From: an uncultured Roseicyclus sp.
GTDB lineage: Bacteria > Pseudomonadota > Alphaproteobacteria > Rhodobacterales > Rhodobacteraceae
Length of the DNA stretch: 64,000 nucleotides
Direction: 5' to 3'
Assembly: GCA_947500415.1 (NCBI GenBank)
Contig: CANMRT010000001.1
Span: forward strand, 584,982 to 648,981
Shown here: positions 55,760-64,000 of the stretch, piece after piece
Layout of the letters: every line of letters starts with the position of its first letter
Numbering within the stretch: position 1 is the stretch's first letter
Made by a program: the position numbers and the translations under genes
The notes under the pieces: model-generated
Seen by the model: the letters and a program-made list of their open reading frames with translations, nothing else
What the model was told of the DNA's origin: nothing
Databases searched by the model: none

Positions 55760-56940
55760 TTGAAGATTGTCGCAATCCCAACACCAGCAGGGTGTGCCTA
55801 CACGAAAGAGAAGAGACAGTTCCCGGTGGTATTGGGATCAGCGCTGAAATTGAGTCGCCAACTTGTCATTTTGAGAACGACCGACTGCTCTATCAGTGGC
55901 AGAAATATGCGCAAATTCACTCGGCAAAAACCGTAAGCCAGCACCTTGCGGCGATCCGCTATTGCGAACAGGTGACTCGCGGAAAACCATTCTTCTGCTT
56001 TACGACCGACGACGCTTGTGCGGTGCGGGAGGACCTAAAGCGGAGGTCGCTGCCCGAAGCCGAAGATCATTTATCGGCATCGTCGATCCGTCACATCATG
56101 TCTCACCTCCGTCAGTTCTTTTAATGGGTCTTCAAACAGAACGGATACAAGCGGCTGCCGAAGGACATTCCGGATTACCTGCAGCTTCCCAAGGCAATTC
56201 TAGCAGCAGCCCCCAAGGCCCCGCCAAAGGCCTACCCCTCTATGGGGGAGGCGGAAGACCTGCTTCGCAAGATGCCTTCCAAGTCTCTAAAAGATCGACG
56301 CGCACCGGCGATCTTCGCGCTCGCTTTCCTCGGAGGGCTGAGGGCAGACACGCTGGTGAGCCTTAGGGTTAATCATATCGACGTGGTGGCCCGGCGAATC
56401 GATCAGAACGGGAAAGTGGCGCGGACAAAGAACGGTAAATCCATCGAGATCGCATGGTTCCCAATTCCAGCCCTGTTTGGGAACGTTGTCAGCGATTGGA
56501 TCGAAACGTTGGACCGCCTTGGGATTAAAGGTGATGACGCTCTATTCCCGGACTTGAAGTGGCTGAAGCGTTCTGGCAGCGTTAATAGCAAACTCTGCCG
56601 ACCCATCCCGGTGGTGAGGACGACCTCCGCAATCGATGACGCTTTCGCTATCGCGTCGCAGGGTAGCGAGCAACGCTATACGCCGCACGCGTCAAAACAC
56701 ACACTTGGTGCCGAAAAAAACCTCCGGCCATTGACGGCACTCGAACGCAAAGCGTGGTCGATAAGCCTTGGGCATGAAAACGAGCAGACTACGGAAATGC
56801 ACTACGGCAAGTTGAGCGATGTGCAGCGATTGGAGATCATGGATAACATTGGAACTAGCAGGCCCAAGTCGCCCCGTGATCTACCGGAGGCAGACCAGCT
56901 AAAAATGTTTCACGAGTTGCTCGAAAAGTTCGGGATGTGA
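55760..56940 (+). pseudogene. Second tyrosine recombinase, interrupted
   Basis: The main frame (55792-56940) has a TAA at 56122-56124 in the middle of LRQFF*WVFKQNGY, the end of the core-binding domain. Downstream it has FALAFLGGLRADTLVSLRVNHID (Arg), YTPHASKHTLGAEKN and SLGHENEQTTEMHYGK (His, Tyr), so most catalytic features remain. A lead-in in another frame from a TTG at 55760 (LKIVAIPTPAG ... RQFPVVL) fits the N-terminus of such proteins, implying a frameshift near 55825; that part is tentative. Confidence 0.75.
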
Positions 56941-57657
56941 CCGGCGAAATTCGTCAGTCTAGGCACGCCAAACCGAAGGTGATCCCCCAATAAGATGGTC
57001 CTCTGTTTTCCTTCACATAGCGCCGGACCGCTTCACTGGGCGAGGGTACCGGCCTAAGGTGCAACTTTCCCACTCTTTTTGCACGAGGCGTCCGTTCGCC
57101 GGACGCTTGCCCTTTAGCAGCTCGAGATGCTCTAGTTGAGCACTGTTTCGCGTAACAGGCGCAAGCGCTGAACACGTTCTGAATCCAATATATTCGCCAC
57201 CTTTCCCGCTTCCGCCGATCCCCGACCGATGAGGTTCTTCGAAAGTGTGCAACAATGGACCGTTCAAGCCTATTTTGAGGATGCTAGACTGCCTCTTGCC
57301 GCTAACGGACATCTGTGCGGAACGCGACTAACTGCAAAGTACCCGCCACACTCCACCCTCAAGCACCGACCATCGGCATGCGAATTGGTAGGCTGCCCTC
57401 AAGCAACCCTCTCTCAGGGGCCATCTCTGCTACAAACGTATTCCAGATCAGTGGCCAATTGTTACGCCGGAAAAAAACCCCATTTCCCTGAGATACAAGC
57501 GTCCGACATACTCCATGGATATCAACACAGCTGGCATTTGCTATTGTTCTCGCGCCCGAATTGGCTCCGTTCAAAGCCACAGAAAATTGACGAGCGGGAA
57601 GCCATTGGGTTAGCTGAGACCGAGGTTGCTGTAGCGCCAAAGGTCGGTACAAATATC
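56941..57657. other. Gap in the island without a recognisable gene
   Basis: About 700 bases. Several short open frames on both strands show no family features and no RBS. An open frame from 57229 enters the N-terminus of the helicase pseudogene near 57658, but its first 140 codons look non-coding. Confidence 0.4.
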
Positions 57658-60600
57658 GACCGCCCTGTCATCGGCCTCTATCGGCCGCACATCACGTCTG
57701 GCGACTGTCTTATCGTGACCGGCTATCAGGACTTCCTTTCATCGCTCGCCGTCCTGATGAGAGGTCAAGGAGCTCAACGACCCTGACGCCGACCCAGACA
57801 TCCGCATTCGGATATCCTTTGGTATGGATACGGCAAACTCTCGACGGTTGGCAAAGCCGAGACCGGTGACCGAAGAGATGAAGCTCTATTGGCTGGAGAA
57901 GTCAGGCCTCCAGGTGGAGGATGACGACGATCTGCTGGCGGTGCTGGCAAAGCGAGCGATCCAAACAGGTAAAATCGAGCTTCGTGTCTTTGATCCCGTA
58001 TTGGCCCAGACCCGCCTAGGAATCAGCGAGGATCGTCGGATGCATTCCAAGATCGTGAGTTCACGGGTGGGCGCGGTGGCAGGCTCGGCGAACTTCTCTC
58101 GGTCTGGGCTCTACAGTAACATTGAGTACGCGGATGGGCTCGATGCTGGTTCGCACGAGCTGCAACTTGAGCGAACCCAAGCGGCTGAACAGATTTGGGA
58201 CGTTTCCGCCGACTGGACCGAAGAAGCGCTCGAGATTCTTGATAGGTTTATAAAGCCTGCAACAGCAGAAGACGCCATGGCGCGGATGATCTCGGAACAA
58301 AAGGGCTTCGAGCCCTGGCTGACTGGAAGCCGCCAGGAGATCACGGGCCACACGCTCTACTAATACCAGCAGGAGCTGACCTACGAGGCCTGCTCCATCG
58401 CATACGATCACGGCATCGCGTTCGTGGAGGCTCCTACAGGATCGGGCAAAACCGAAATTGGATGCCATTTGGGGGAAGCTCTTTCGGAAACCTTTTCGCG
58501 GGTCATTCCACGCTCCCCCATACATGGTGTCGCCAGAAAGAACGCGGCGGTGATAGCGGCGCCCAAGGTCATACCTAGCTGGAGGAAGCATTCGACCAAC
58601 TCCCTAGAGGCCATAGCCAACACAAATCTTTCAAAGAAGCGCCTTCGAGGGGCCGGCGATGATCGCAGGTCGGGTCTGAGACTCGATCAGTTCGGCGTGC
58701 TTATTATCGACGAAAGTCATACGGTGACGCCTGGCTTCGAACGGGCGTCCCAGATGGCCGCTGCGGTCGAACTTGCACCACCAAGCTGGAACGTCTGCTT
58801 GTCCGCAACCCTTCTGGGCAATCGCGACGTCGACTGGCTTGCCCATATGCAGGAGAAGCGCGCCTCAATCTTCATGACTCCGGACTACATCCAGGCCATG
58901 GGTGAGCTGTTCGAACGTGAGATGCAAAGCTCACCCGACATCTTCGACCAGAAAGTGCCCCTTGCTGTTCTTTCGGAGCCAGAGACCGCTCTTTCGAGGC
59001 AGGCACGCACAGAACTTTCCGAGCTGATTTCGCCTTTCTTGGCGCGCCGTCAGCGTCGATGCATTGGCGAGGATGAGGATCGCTCCAAACACAGCTACCC
59101 GAAGCTGGCCAATCACGTGCGGCCCAATAGGCTGAAGCTCACGAATCCTCAGAAGGCGCGTCTCGACGTAATCGTTGCGCTCTGCAATGAACTCGTACCC
59201 GGCGGTAGGGTTACGGCTGTCGAGAAGAGCCGCTTTGGACACTTGAAGACGCAGCAAACTACCCAGGATCAGCTCCATATCCGCAACCTGCTGAACATCC
59301 TCCGGGTGAGCGCAGCGCAGGCAGCCTGGGAAATGACCCAGGGCGTCATCGGAAAGTGGCTGCGGGAATTTGAACAAGGGTCCAAGAACAAGCGGAGAGC
59401 GCCACACCCTGGTCAAGCCGACATGTTCGCTCTGCTTGGCATCGATGCGTTAGCCGCCCCCGAAAAGTGCGATGAACTAGCCAAGAAGCTCGCCTCACGA
59501 CCGCTGCAAGACTTGGATGGGAAGCGATATGAAGCTTGCCTGCACATCCAGCAGCAGAAGGATCGGGTTGTCTTTCTAGCAGAGCGCACGGACACGCTCG
59601 AAATCTTCGCTGAGGCGCTTTCCCGCCGCGGTCACCACACGAACTTCGTTGTTGGCAGTCAGACCAAGGGTAATGAAAGGGCCGTGAAGGCCATCTTTGG
59701 CAGCGGACCGGATGGCTTCAAGCGGATCACGCATGGCAAGTCGGTAGAGTCCTACTTCCGCCCTGGTGGGAAAAATGCGCCGGAAGGGCCTGCCTCGGTC
59801 TTCCTCTCCTACAAGATGGCGGAAGGAATTAACCTTCAGTCCGCCGATACGCTTGTTCTCCTCGGAGCCACGTCGAATTTGAAAGAACTCATCCAGGGAT
59901 TGGGGCGTATCGACCGGATCGATAGTCAGTTCGGAATTGTGAACTACCACCTCGTCGATGTTCCCGTTGGTCAATTTGCATCAGACGAGAAGGTCACCAA
60001 CCGCATCGAGAACTATCGAACACTCGCAGGAGAAGAGCTGATTGACGCACTGCAAGAGGCTGGCTCCGGAGACACCGAGGTGATCCTAGAGAGCGTCACG
60101 CTTTACCTGGGGTCAACAAGGCGGATGCGAAACAACAATTTCCACGACGTTCTCGCTCGGACCAAGGAGAATATTTCTCCAGAGCGCTATGGCCTCATCA
60201 GCAAGGCCAGGATCGAAGGGACTTGGGGCGCTGAATTGGCGCTTCTGTCAGCCAGAGAGAGTTTCACAGCCCTACATCTGAAGGGCGTCGACAAGCCGAC
60301 CAGCTTCTTCCCTCCGCGTTCTCTGCTGCTGCGGCCTTCTGAGACAGGCCTACTGTTGGAGCGGGATCAGTTGGCCTGTGCCAAGACCCTCGAGTCGGCA
60401 TACGAGAGGACTAAGAGCCTCGGCTTGGAACAGACGAGGATGTCCCAGGAAGATCTGGCTGGCGCGCTTGAAACCGTATCTAGCCAGCTTGGACGGCTTA
60501 CAGAATGGAACCTACGCCCGGCACGCGTCGAAAGCCTTATGAAGGCGTGCGCTGAGTTCATGAGCCGGCGGACCGATCAGAACGACAACGATCGCGAAAT

Positions 60601-60820
60601 GTTCGGCCACCCGTCCCTACCGGCCATCGAAATGTTCTGCGAGTCTTGGAGCAGGTTGCTCGACCCCTACTGGGAGCGAGCCAAGCAAGAGGTGCGGGAT
60701 AGCTTCGCCTATGAGGACCTGCCGAAAGGGTTCATAGCGATCCAGGCGATCCTAGAGAAGCTCGAAGACGACCTTCCGGGCGCTGACGAAGTCCACGAAA
60801 AGATGTCCAAGGTGATCTAA
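57658..60820 (+). pseudogene. PLD-domain plus SF2 (SNF2-like) helicase, broken by a frameshift and a stop
   Basis: Three pieces form one protein. Piece 1 (to about 57760) reads RPHITSGDCLIVTGYQDFLSSLAVLM. After a shift of one base, piece 2 reads EVKELNDPD and contains RRMHSKIVSSRVGAVAGSANFSRSGLYSNIEY, a PLD-type H-x-K and GSANF site. A TAA at 58361 interrupts LY*YQQEL. Piece 3 has helicase motifs I (EAPTGSGKTE), Ia (AAPKVIPSW), II (LIIDESHTV), III (CLSATLLGN), V (MAEGINLQSADTLVLLG) and VI (LIQGLGRIDRIDS), then a C-terminal helical domain of about 300 residues. PLD-helicase fusions occur in anti-phage systems; a nuclease-translocase is likely. Piece 3 alone (about 798 codons) might still be made. 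Confidence 0.82.
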
Positions 60821-60966
60821 GAAGCAGAGCTCGTTTCCAGGGATCACGAACCAGAGATTGGGCGCCGGGTTTCGGTCGTGTTTTTCTCGGGTGGTGCGGG
60901 TGAGCACTGATCGATGTGAGCACAACGAAGGTCCATTATGTTGAGTGGATTGGAGTATCCGACACG

Positions 60967-61773
60967 TCATCTGGGCCTCGCAATTCGCTGTGCTTTTGAC
61001 CGAGGTTGGCCCGATACAGGGTCGACATATTGATACATGTCGTCGTGCCAATCCTTTATCTCGGGCTCTCCAAGCTGGGAAGCATCAAGCTCGAAACCAA
61101 GCAAGTATCGTTTTCCATTGTTTGAAATCCCGATGGGAGATGCAGCTCCGACATTTCCTAGCCGCACTATTTGGGGCGACCCGCCGGTATATGGATCAGC
61201 GCCGGAGGCCAAATGATCAACAAATGACCAATAAACTGCACGGCTCATGTTCCCTTGCTGTTTGGCATGCACGGCAGCGTACATCTTCATGAATTCATTC
61301 TCGCCAGAACCAAAAGCTCGGATGAGCATAGACTGCGCACCGCCCGTTTGAATCGTTGTTGTCTTTCCCGGACCCTTTCCAGAGGCGAAGAAGATGGAGC
61401 AGATGTGAAATGGCGAAGAGTTCTGTCGGTCATCGCGCGTCGCGTAAACTATCTCGACGGATCGAGTTCTGGGAAAGGTCCCGATGGTAGCATCAAGGTA
61501 TGACATGTACTTTGACACACGCAGAGCCGGATCGGACGAGCGCGCACCTAACGATTTGCTGTCTATTGCATCTACTAGCTGTGCAAGCACCGTTTGCGGC
61601 GGGAGCGCCTCTCCGACAAATCCGAACACATCCGGAAATACCCTAGAGAAGAAGAGCTTTTTCCCGCAGTCCCAAACATTTCCCGTCCCATCCCGGAACC
61701 GACTGTCAGAGCAAAGATTTAGTGTCTGTTGCTTATTTTGATCGGCCGATTTCCAGCAAACCATCGTAGTCAT
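60967..61773 (-). CDS. Putative Ntn-hydrolase (proteasome beta/HslV-like) protein
   Basis: A 268-residue protein beginning MTTMVCWKS. Three features parallel HslV and proteasome beta subunits: Thr directly after Met, an acidic residue in LCSDSRFRD (D23), and Lys in CGKKLFFS (K38/K39), followed by a DVFGFVGEALPPQTVLAQLVDAI helix. The remaining 190 residues are longer than HslV and beta-rich (SVEIVYATRDD, RYLLGFELDAS). No ATPase partner is next to it. It is convergent with the helicase and divergent from DUF3800. Assignment is by pattern only. Confidence 0.6.
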   Translation of the reverse strand: MTTMVCWKSADQNKQQTLNLCSDSRFRDGTGNVWDCGKKLFFSRVFPDVFGFVGEALPPQTVLAQLVDAIDSKSLGARSSDPALRVSKYMSYLDATIGTFPRTRSVEIVYATRDDRQNSSPFHICSIFFASGKGPGKTTTIQTGGAQSMLIRAFGSGENEFMKMYAAVHAKQQGNMSRAVYWSFVDHLASGADPYTGGSPQIVRLGNVGAASPIGISNNGKRYLLGFELDASQLGEPEIKDWHDDMYQYVDPVSGQPRSKAQRIARPR

Positions 61774-61904
61774 TTGAGAAATTCCATCCGATTAGTTCCA
61801 TATAACTAGCTCAGAGCTACCTCGTCCGTTAGTGTGAGCTCTAATTCTCGCGCCGCCGCTACGGAGTTCCTGTCAGAGCGCGTGCCATCAATGAGGTACT
61901 GCAC

Positions 61905-63035
61905 ATGCCCGTTGCTGATGAATCTGGGACTTTGATTTCTTTTGATGAGTCCGGCTTCACAGGTCCCGATCTACTTAACGAAGATCAGCCCTACTTTGTC
62001 TACGCCTCACACGATCTCTCCCCACCAGAGGCAAGTGAGTTCTTAGAGTCGTCGAAATCAGATTTCGGCCTTCAGGGCGCTGAACTAAAGGCCACTCGAC
62101 TCAAGAGACGCCGCGACTGGGGCGAGCTATCAGATCGGATTTGCAAGATTTCAGATCGAAGATCGAGAGTAGTAACTTTCGAAAAGCGCGCGGCCTTGGC
62201 GGGAAAATTCTTTGAGTACTTCTTTGAACCTGTATTGGCCGAGGACAACATTGCTTTTTACCTTATCGATTTTCACCGCTACATGATGAATGCGATACTC
62301 CACCTTATGAGAGACAGTGGTGCAGATTATTCTGGGTTAAGCGCCCAAATGCAGGCATTTATGCGCTCCTTTTACCCTATTGACGCACCAGATTTGCTCG
62401 GCGGAAACGGCCAACATCATATCGTGATGGAAAGGATCCAGAGATTTTGCGTGGGATATGCCAGTCGAATTACCGCAGAAACAGAACACTTACGCCCAGA
62501 GAATGATGAAACAGGGAAATGGGCGCTGGACCTGACTTCGACTTCTCTATTCAGCCTGCTATTTCAGTGGTGGGGGCATCGCCATCCAAGACTTCAGGTC
62601 CTGTGCGACGACTCAAAACCACTTGCGCCGATGGCGGACCATTTCAATGCCTGGGTTGGTCAAGACCAATCGGTTCCAGTAACCAATGGTCGAACATCGG
62701 CAGAACTCCGGGGAAACCTAGTTGCTCCAATTGAGTTTGGATCTTCAGAGGAACACCCCACTATCCCGCTGGCGGATCTACTGGCTGGCATGACGGCAGA
62801 TTTCTGCATTCGAAAGGAGGATGCTCCAAGTGGCATCCAGAAATGGGTTCGGCGAAATCGCATGTGGTCTCATTCGATCGAGTTCGATCCCAAATTGGTA
62901 CGCAAGGGAAATCCCGCCGTTAGGCTAGGTAGGGAGCTGCTGAAGGAGTTGGCTTTCAGAGCTGATAGGGGCGATGATCCGCTGGGTGAGATCGTGCCGT
63001 TCATTGAAAGGACGCGTGGAAAATTTGGGGCTTAG
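61905..63035 (+). CDS. DUF3800 protein
   Basis: A 376-residue protein. LISFDESGFTGPDLLNEDQPYFVYAS near the N-terminus and HPTIPLADLLAGMTADF near the C-terminus are the conserved acidic motifs of DUF3800, an RNase-H-like fold of unknown activity found often in defence and mobile regions. LKATRLKRRRDW and ALDLTSTSLFSLLFQWWG lie between. Length is at the upper end for the family. It appears intact, unlike the genes to its left. Confidence 0.82.
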   Translation: MPVADESGTLISFDESGFTGPDLLNEDQPYFVYASHDLSPPEASEFLESSKSDFGLQGAELKATRLKRRRDWGELSDRICKISDRRSRVVTFEKRAALAGKFFEYFFEPVLAEDNIAFYLIDFHRYMMNAILHLMRDSGADYSGLSAQMQAFMRSFYPIDAPDLLGGNGQHHIVMERIQRFCVGYASRITAETEHLRPENDETGKWALDLTSTSLFSLLFQWWGHRHPRLQVLCDDSKPLAPMADHFNAWVGQDQSVPVTNGRTSAELRGNLVAPIEFGSSEEHPTIPLADLLAGMTADFCIRKEDAPSGIQKWVRRNRMWSHSIEFDPKLVRKGNPAVRLGRELLKELAFRADRGDDPLGEIVPFIERTRGKFGA

Positions 63036-63538
63036 CTGTCCTCGCCACAAGGCAGCGTGACATAGAGAGAAGCCGAAATAGCAACGCGTTCAAGCGGCAT
63101 ACCGTAATCGGCTACCGACTACTCAACCATAGGCTTGTAATCCGAATTATGTCATCTTTTAGGATGCAAATATGACGCCTGGAAGCGTGTCCATATTTGG
63201 ATTTTATGCTGGAATAGAGAACAGTGACGACGGACACCATATACATGGTTTGGCGGGCTGACTCCGACCGTCAACGCCAATCTCAATCTTGCCGCCCGGA
63301 ATGCTTCGCTTTAGCTTCGCGACGGCCCCGTTCAGCGTGCCCATGCCTAACCCACAAATAAAATTAGGACCGTAAACTACACTAACCGGCCCGGGTCAGG
63401 GTCAGTCCACTCCATGACAGAAACAAACCAAAATCTAGCTCGGTTTCTTTAGTAAATTCCGGAAAGAAAAAGGAAATTTTCAATCTCGCAATTTCTGACA
63501 TGCTTTGTACGACGGTGCAGCAAGCATTTGGAGACGAT
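63036..63538. other. AT-rich gap, no gene seen
   Basis: About 500 bases with much lower GC than the rest of the window and no reading frame of note on either strand. It presumably carries the promoter of the small gene that follows. Confidence 0.4.
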
Positions 63539-63736
63539 ATGCAGATATTCAATTATGCTGGTAGTTGGATTGAAAAGTCGGCGACACATGCGTTCGAGAG
63601 GCTACTCAAACGCATGGCGGAAGCCGAGAACGCTAGGAGGGAAGAAGATATATCAAACTATCGGCTCGATGAGCCACACTTGTCAAAGTCAGATGCTATG
63701 CCTTGGGAACAAGATGAAAACGACGATTTCTACTGA
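63539..63736 (+). CDS. Small acidic hypothetical protein
   Basis: A 65-residue protein. GGAGACG lies just before the ATG at 63539, better than the start at 63500. An amphipathic helix (SATHAFERLLKRMAEAENARREED) leads to an acidic tail (MPWEQDENDDFY). It could be an antitoxin, inhibitor or small regulator, but nothing proves this. Its end overlaps the convergent gene by 7 bases. Confidence 0.55.
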   Translation: MQIFNYAGSWIEKSATHAFERLLKRMAEAENARREEDISNYRLDEPHLSKSDAMPWEQDENDDFY

Positions 63737-64000
63737 ATAGCTGAAGACGGGCATATATTGTTTGGGCATCTTTCAACTGACGAGTCACAGCCGTAACATG
63801 CGGCCTTGAAGTTTTGCCACAAGCTATTGTCATAGGAGATTCCAATTTCGACAAGAATTTCCTTTACATCTCGCCCTTCAGGAATCGCGCTTCCATCGCC
63901 GTTCTCATCACAAGGAACATGATGAATGTAAAACACTCCTAAAGAATGGCAGAAACGCACATATGCATGAGTATGAAGAATGAACTCATGCCAGACATGA
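63730..64000 (-). CDS. Glycine-rich-domain-like protein, partial (N-terminus beyond the window)
   Basis: The frame is open to the window edge: HVWHEFILHTHAYVRFCHS and FYIHHVPC at the visible start. The W-H-x-F-I-L-x-T-x-x-Y-x-x-F-C pattern is that of the helical domain of glycine-rich-domain-containing proteins, whose bacterial members are of unknown function. The C-terminus has several Cys (CYGCDSSVERCPNNICPSS) that could bind metal. A GTG at 63960 is unlikely to be the true start. Confidence 0.65.
   Translation of the reverse strand, partial: HVWHEFILHTHAYVRFCHSLGVFYIHHVPCDENGDGSAIPEGRDVKEILVEIGISYDNSLWQNFKAACYGCDSSVERCPNNICPSSAIQ

Larger units (their letters stand above)
52786..64000. mobile_element. 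tRNA-Ser-associated integrated element, decaying, right end outside window
   Basis: It begins at the tRNA-Ser 3' end with an integrase, then AlpA-like regulators, a second recombinase and defence-like cargo. Base composition falls towards the right, with AT-rich gaps. At least four genes carry disabling lesions: stops at 53269, 56122 and 58361, and frameshifts near 55560 and 57760. I find no second copy of the tRNA 3' end in the window, so the right boundary is unknown. Confidence 0.82.

Noticed and set aside
57013-57312. 99-codon open frame on the minus strand in the island gap
   Set aside because: No family features, no RBS, and overlapping frames of similar quality on the other strand.
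53269-58363. Alternative genetic code (TAR read as Gln) in the island
   Set aside because: CAA and CAG are used normally, TAA/TAG also end intact genes there, and only one such stop occurs per gene; decay is simpler.
52786-64000. Right attachment site of the tRNA-Ser island
   Set aside because: I looked for a second copy of the tRNA 3' end (CCCTTCGTCTCCGCCA) and found none in the window.

Overview
The window looks like a chromosome segment of a marine alphaproteobacterium of the Rhodobacteraceae (Roseobacter group). The base composition is GC-rich and genes are densely packed on both strands. The families present fit that group: an NDUFS4-type complex I subunit, IHF beta next to a LapA-domain protein and trpF-trpB, a DUF5665 protein, a GH28-like protein that starts with a MNQVITDGL-type N-terminus, and LexA-type boxes in the alphaproteobacterial GTTC-N7-GTTC form. 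The assignment rests on recognised protein families only; no search was run.

Positions 1-13 kb hold a loose surface-polysaccharide neighbourhood: a large secreted-type beta-helix (GH28/pectate-lyase-like) protein, a beta-barrel protein, a DUF1972-type glycosyltransferase, an initiating phosphoglycosyl transferase, a Wza-like export lipoprotein, and two tandem paralogous mini-proteins (signal peptide plus one membrane helix) just past the Wza gene. The tRNA methyltransferase trmL and several small conserved proteins lie among them. Positions 13-22 kb carry small housekeeping or unknown genes, a NYN-type ribonuclease, a PD-(D/E)XK-like protein, uvrB, a secreted beta-propeller-like protein, an unusual protein built of 15-residue MAKFPF..VPG repeats, NDUFS4 and tRNA-Arg.

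Positions 22-52 kb are core chromosome: ihfB, lapA-like, trpF, an acetyltransferase, trpB, pth, rplY, an alpha-hydroxy-acid oxidase facing a MarR regulator across an array of perfect GTTCACGTGAAC palindromes, trpA, a MATE pump, a zincin, an acyl-CoA dehydrogenase facing a LysR regulator, and ychF. A two-gene radical-SAM/DUF4130 DNA-repair cassette follows, preceded by two SOS-type boxes. WYL and ArsR regulators sit with SRPBCC proteins, and then come an ATP-grasp protein and rarD.

From tRNA-Ser at 52.7 kb to the right edge lies an integrated element that is visibly decaying. A tRNA-adjacent integrase, a HTH/zinc-ribbon gene, a second tyrosine recombinase and a large PLD-plus-SF2-helicase gene are each broken by single in-frame stops and/or frameshifts. 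Intact neighbours include two AlpA-like regulators, a proteasome-like Ntn-hydrolase candidate, a DUF3800 protein and a glycine-rich-domain-like protein that runs off the edge. The cargo resembles a defence island. The right attachment site is not in the window.
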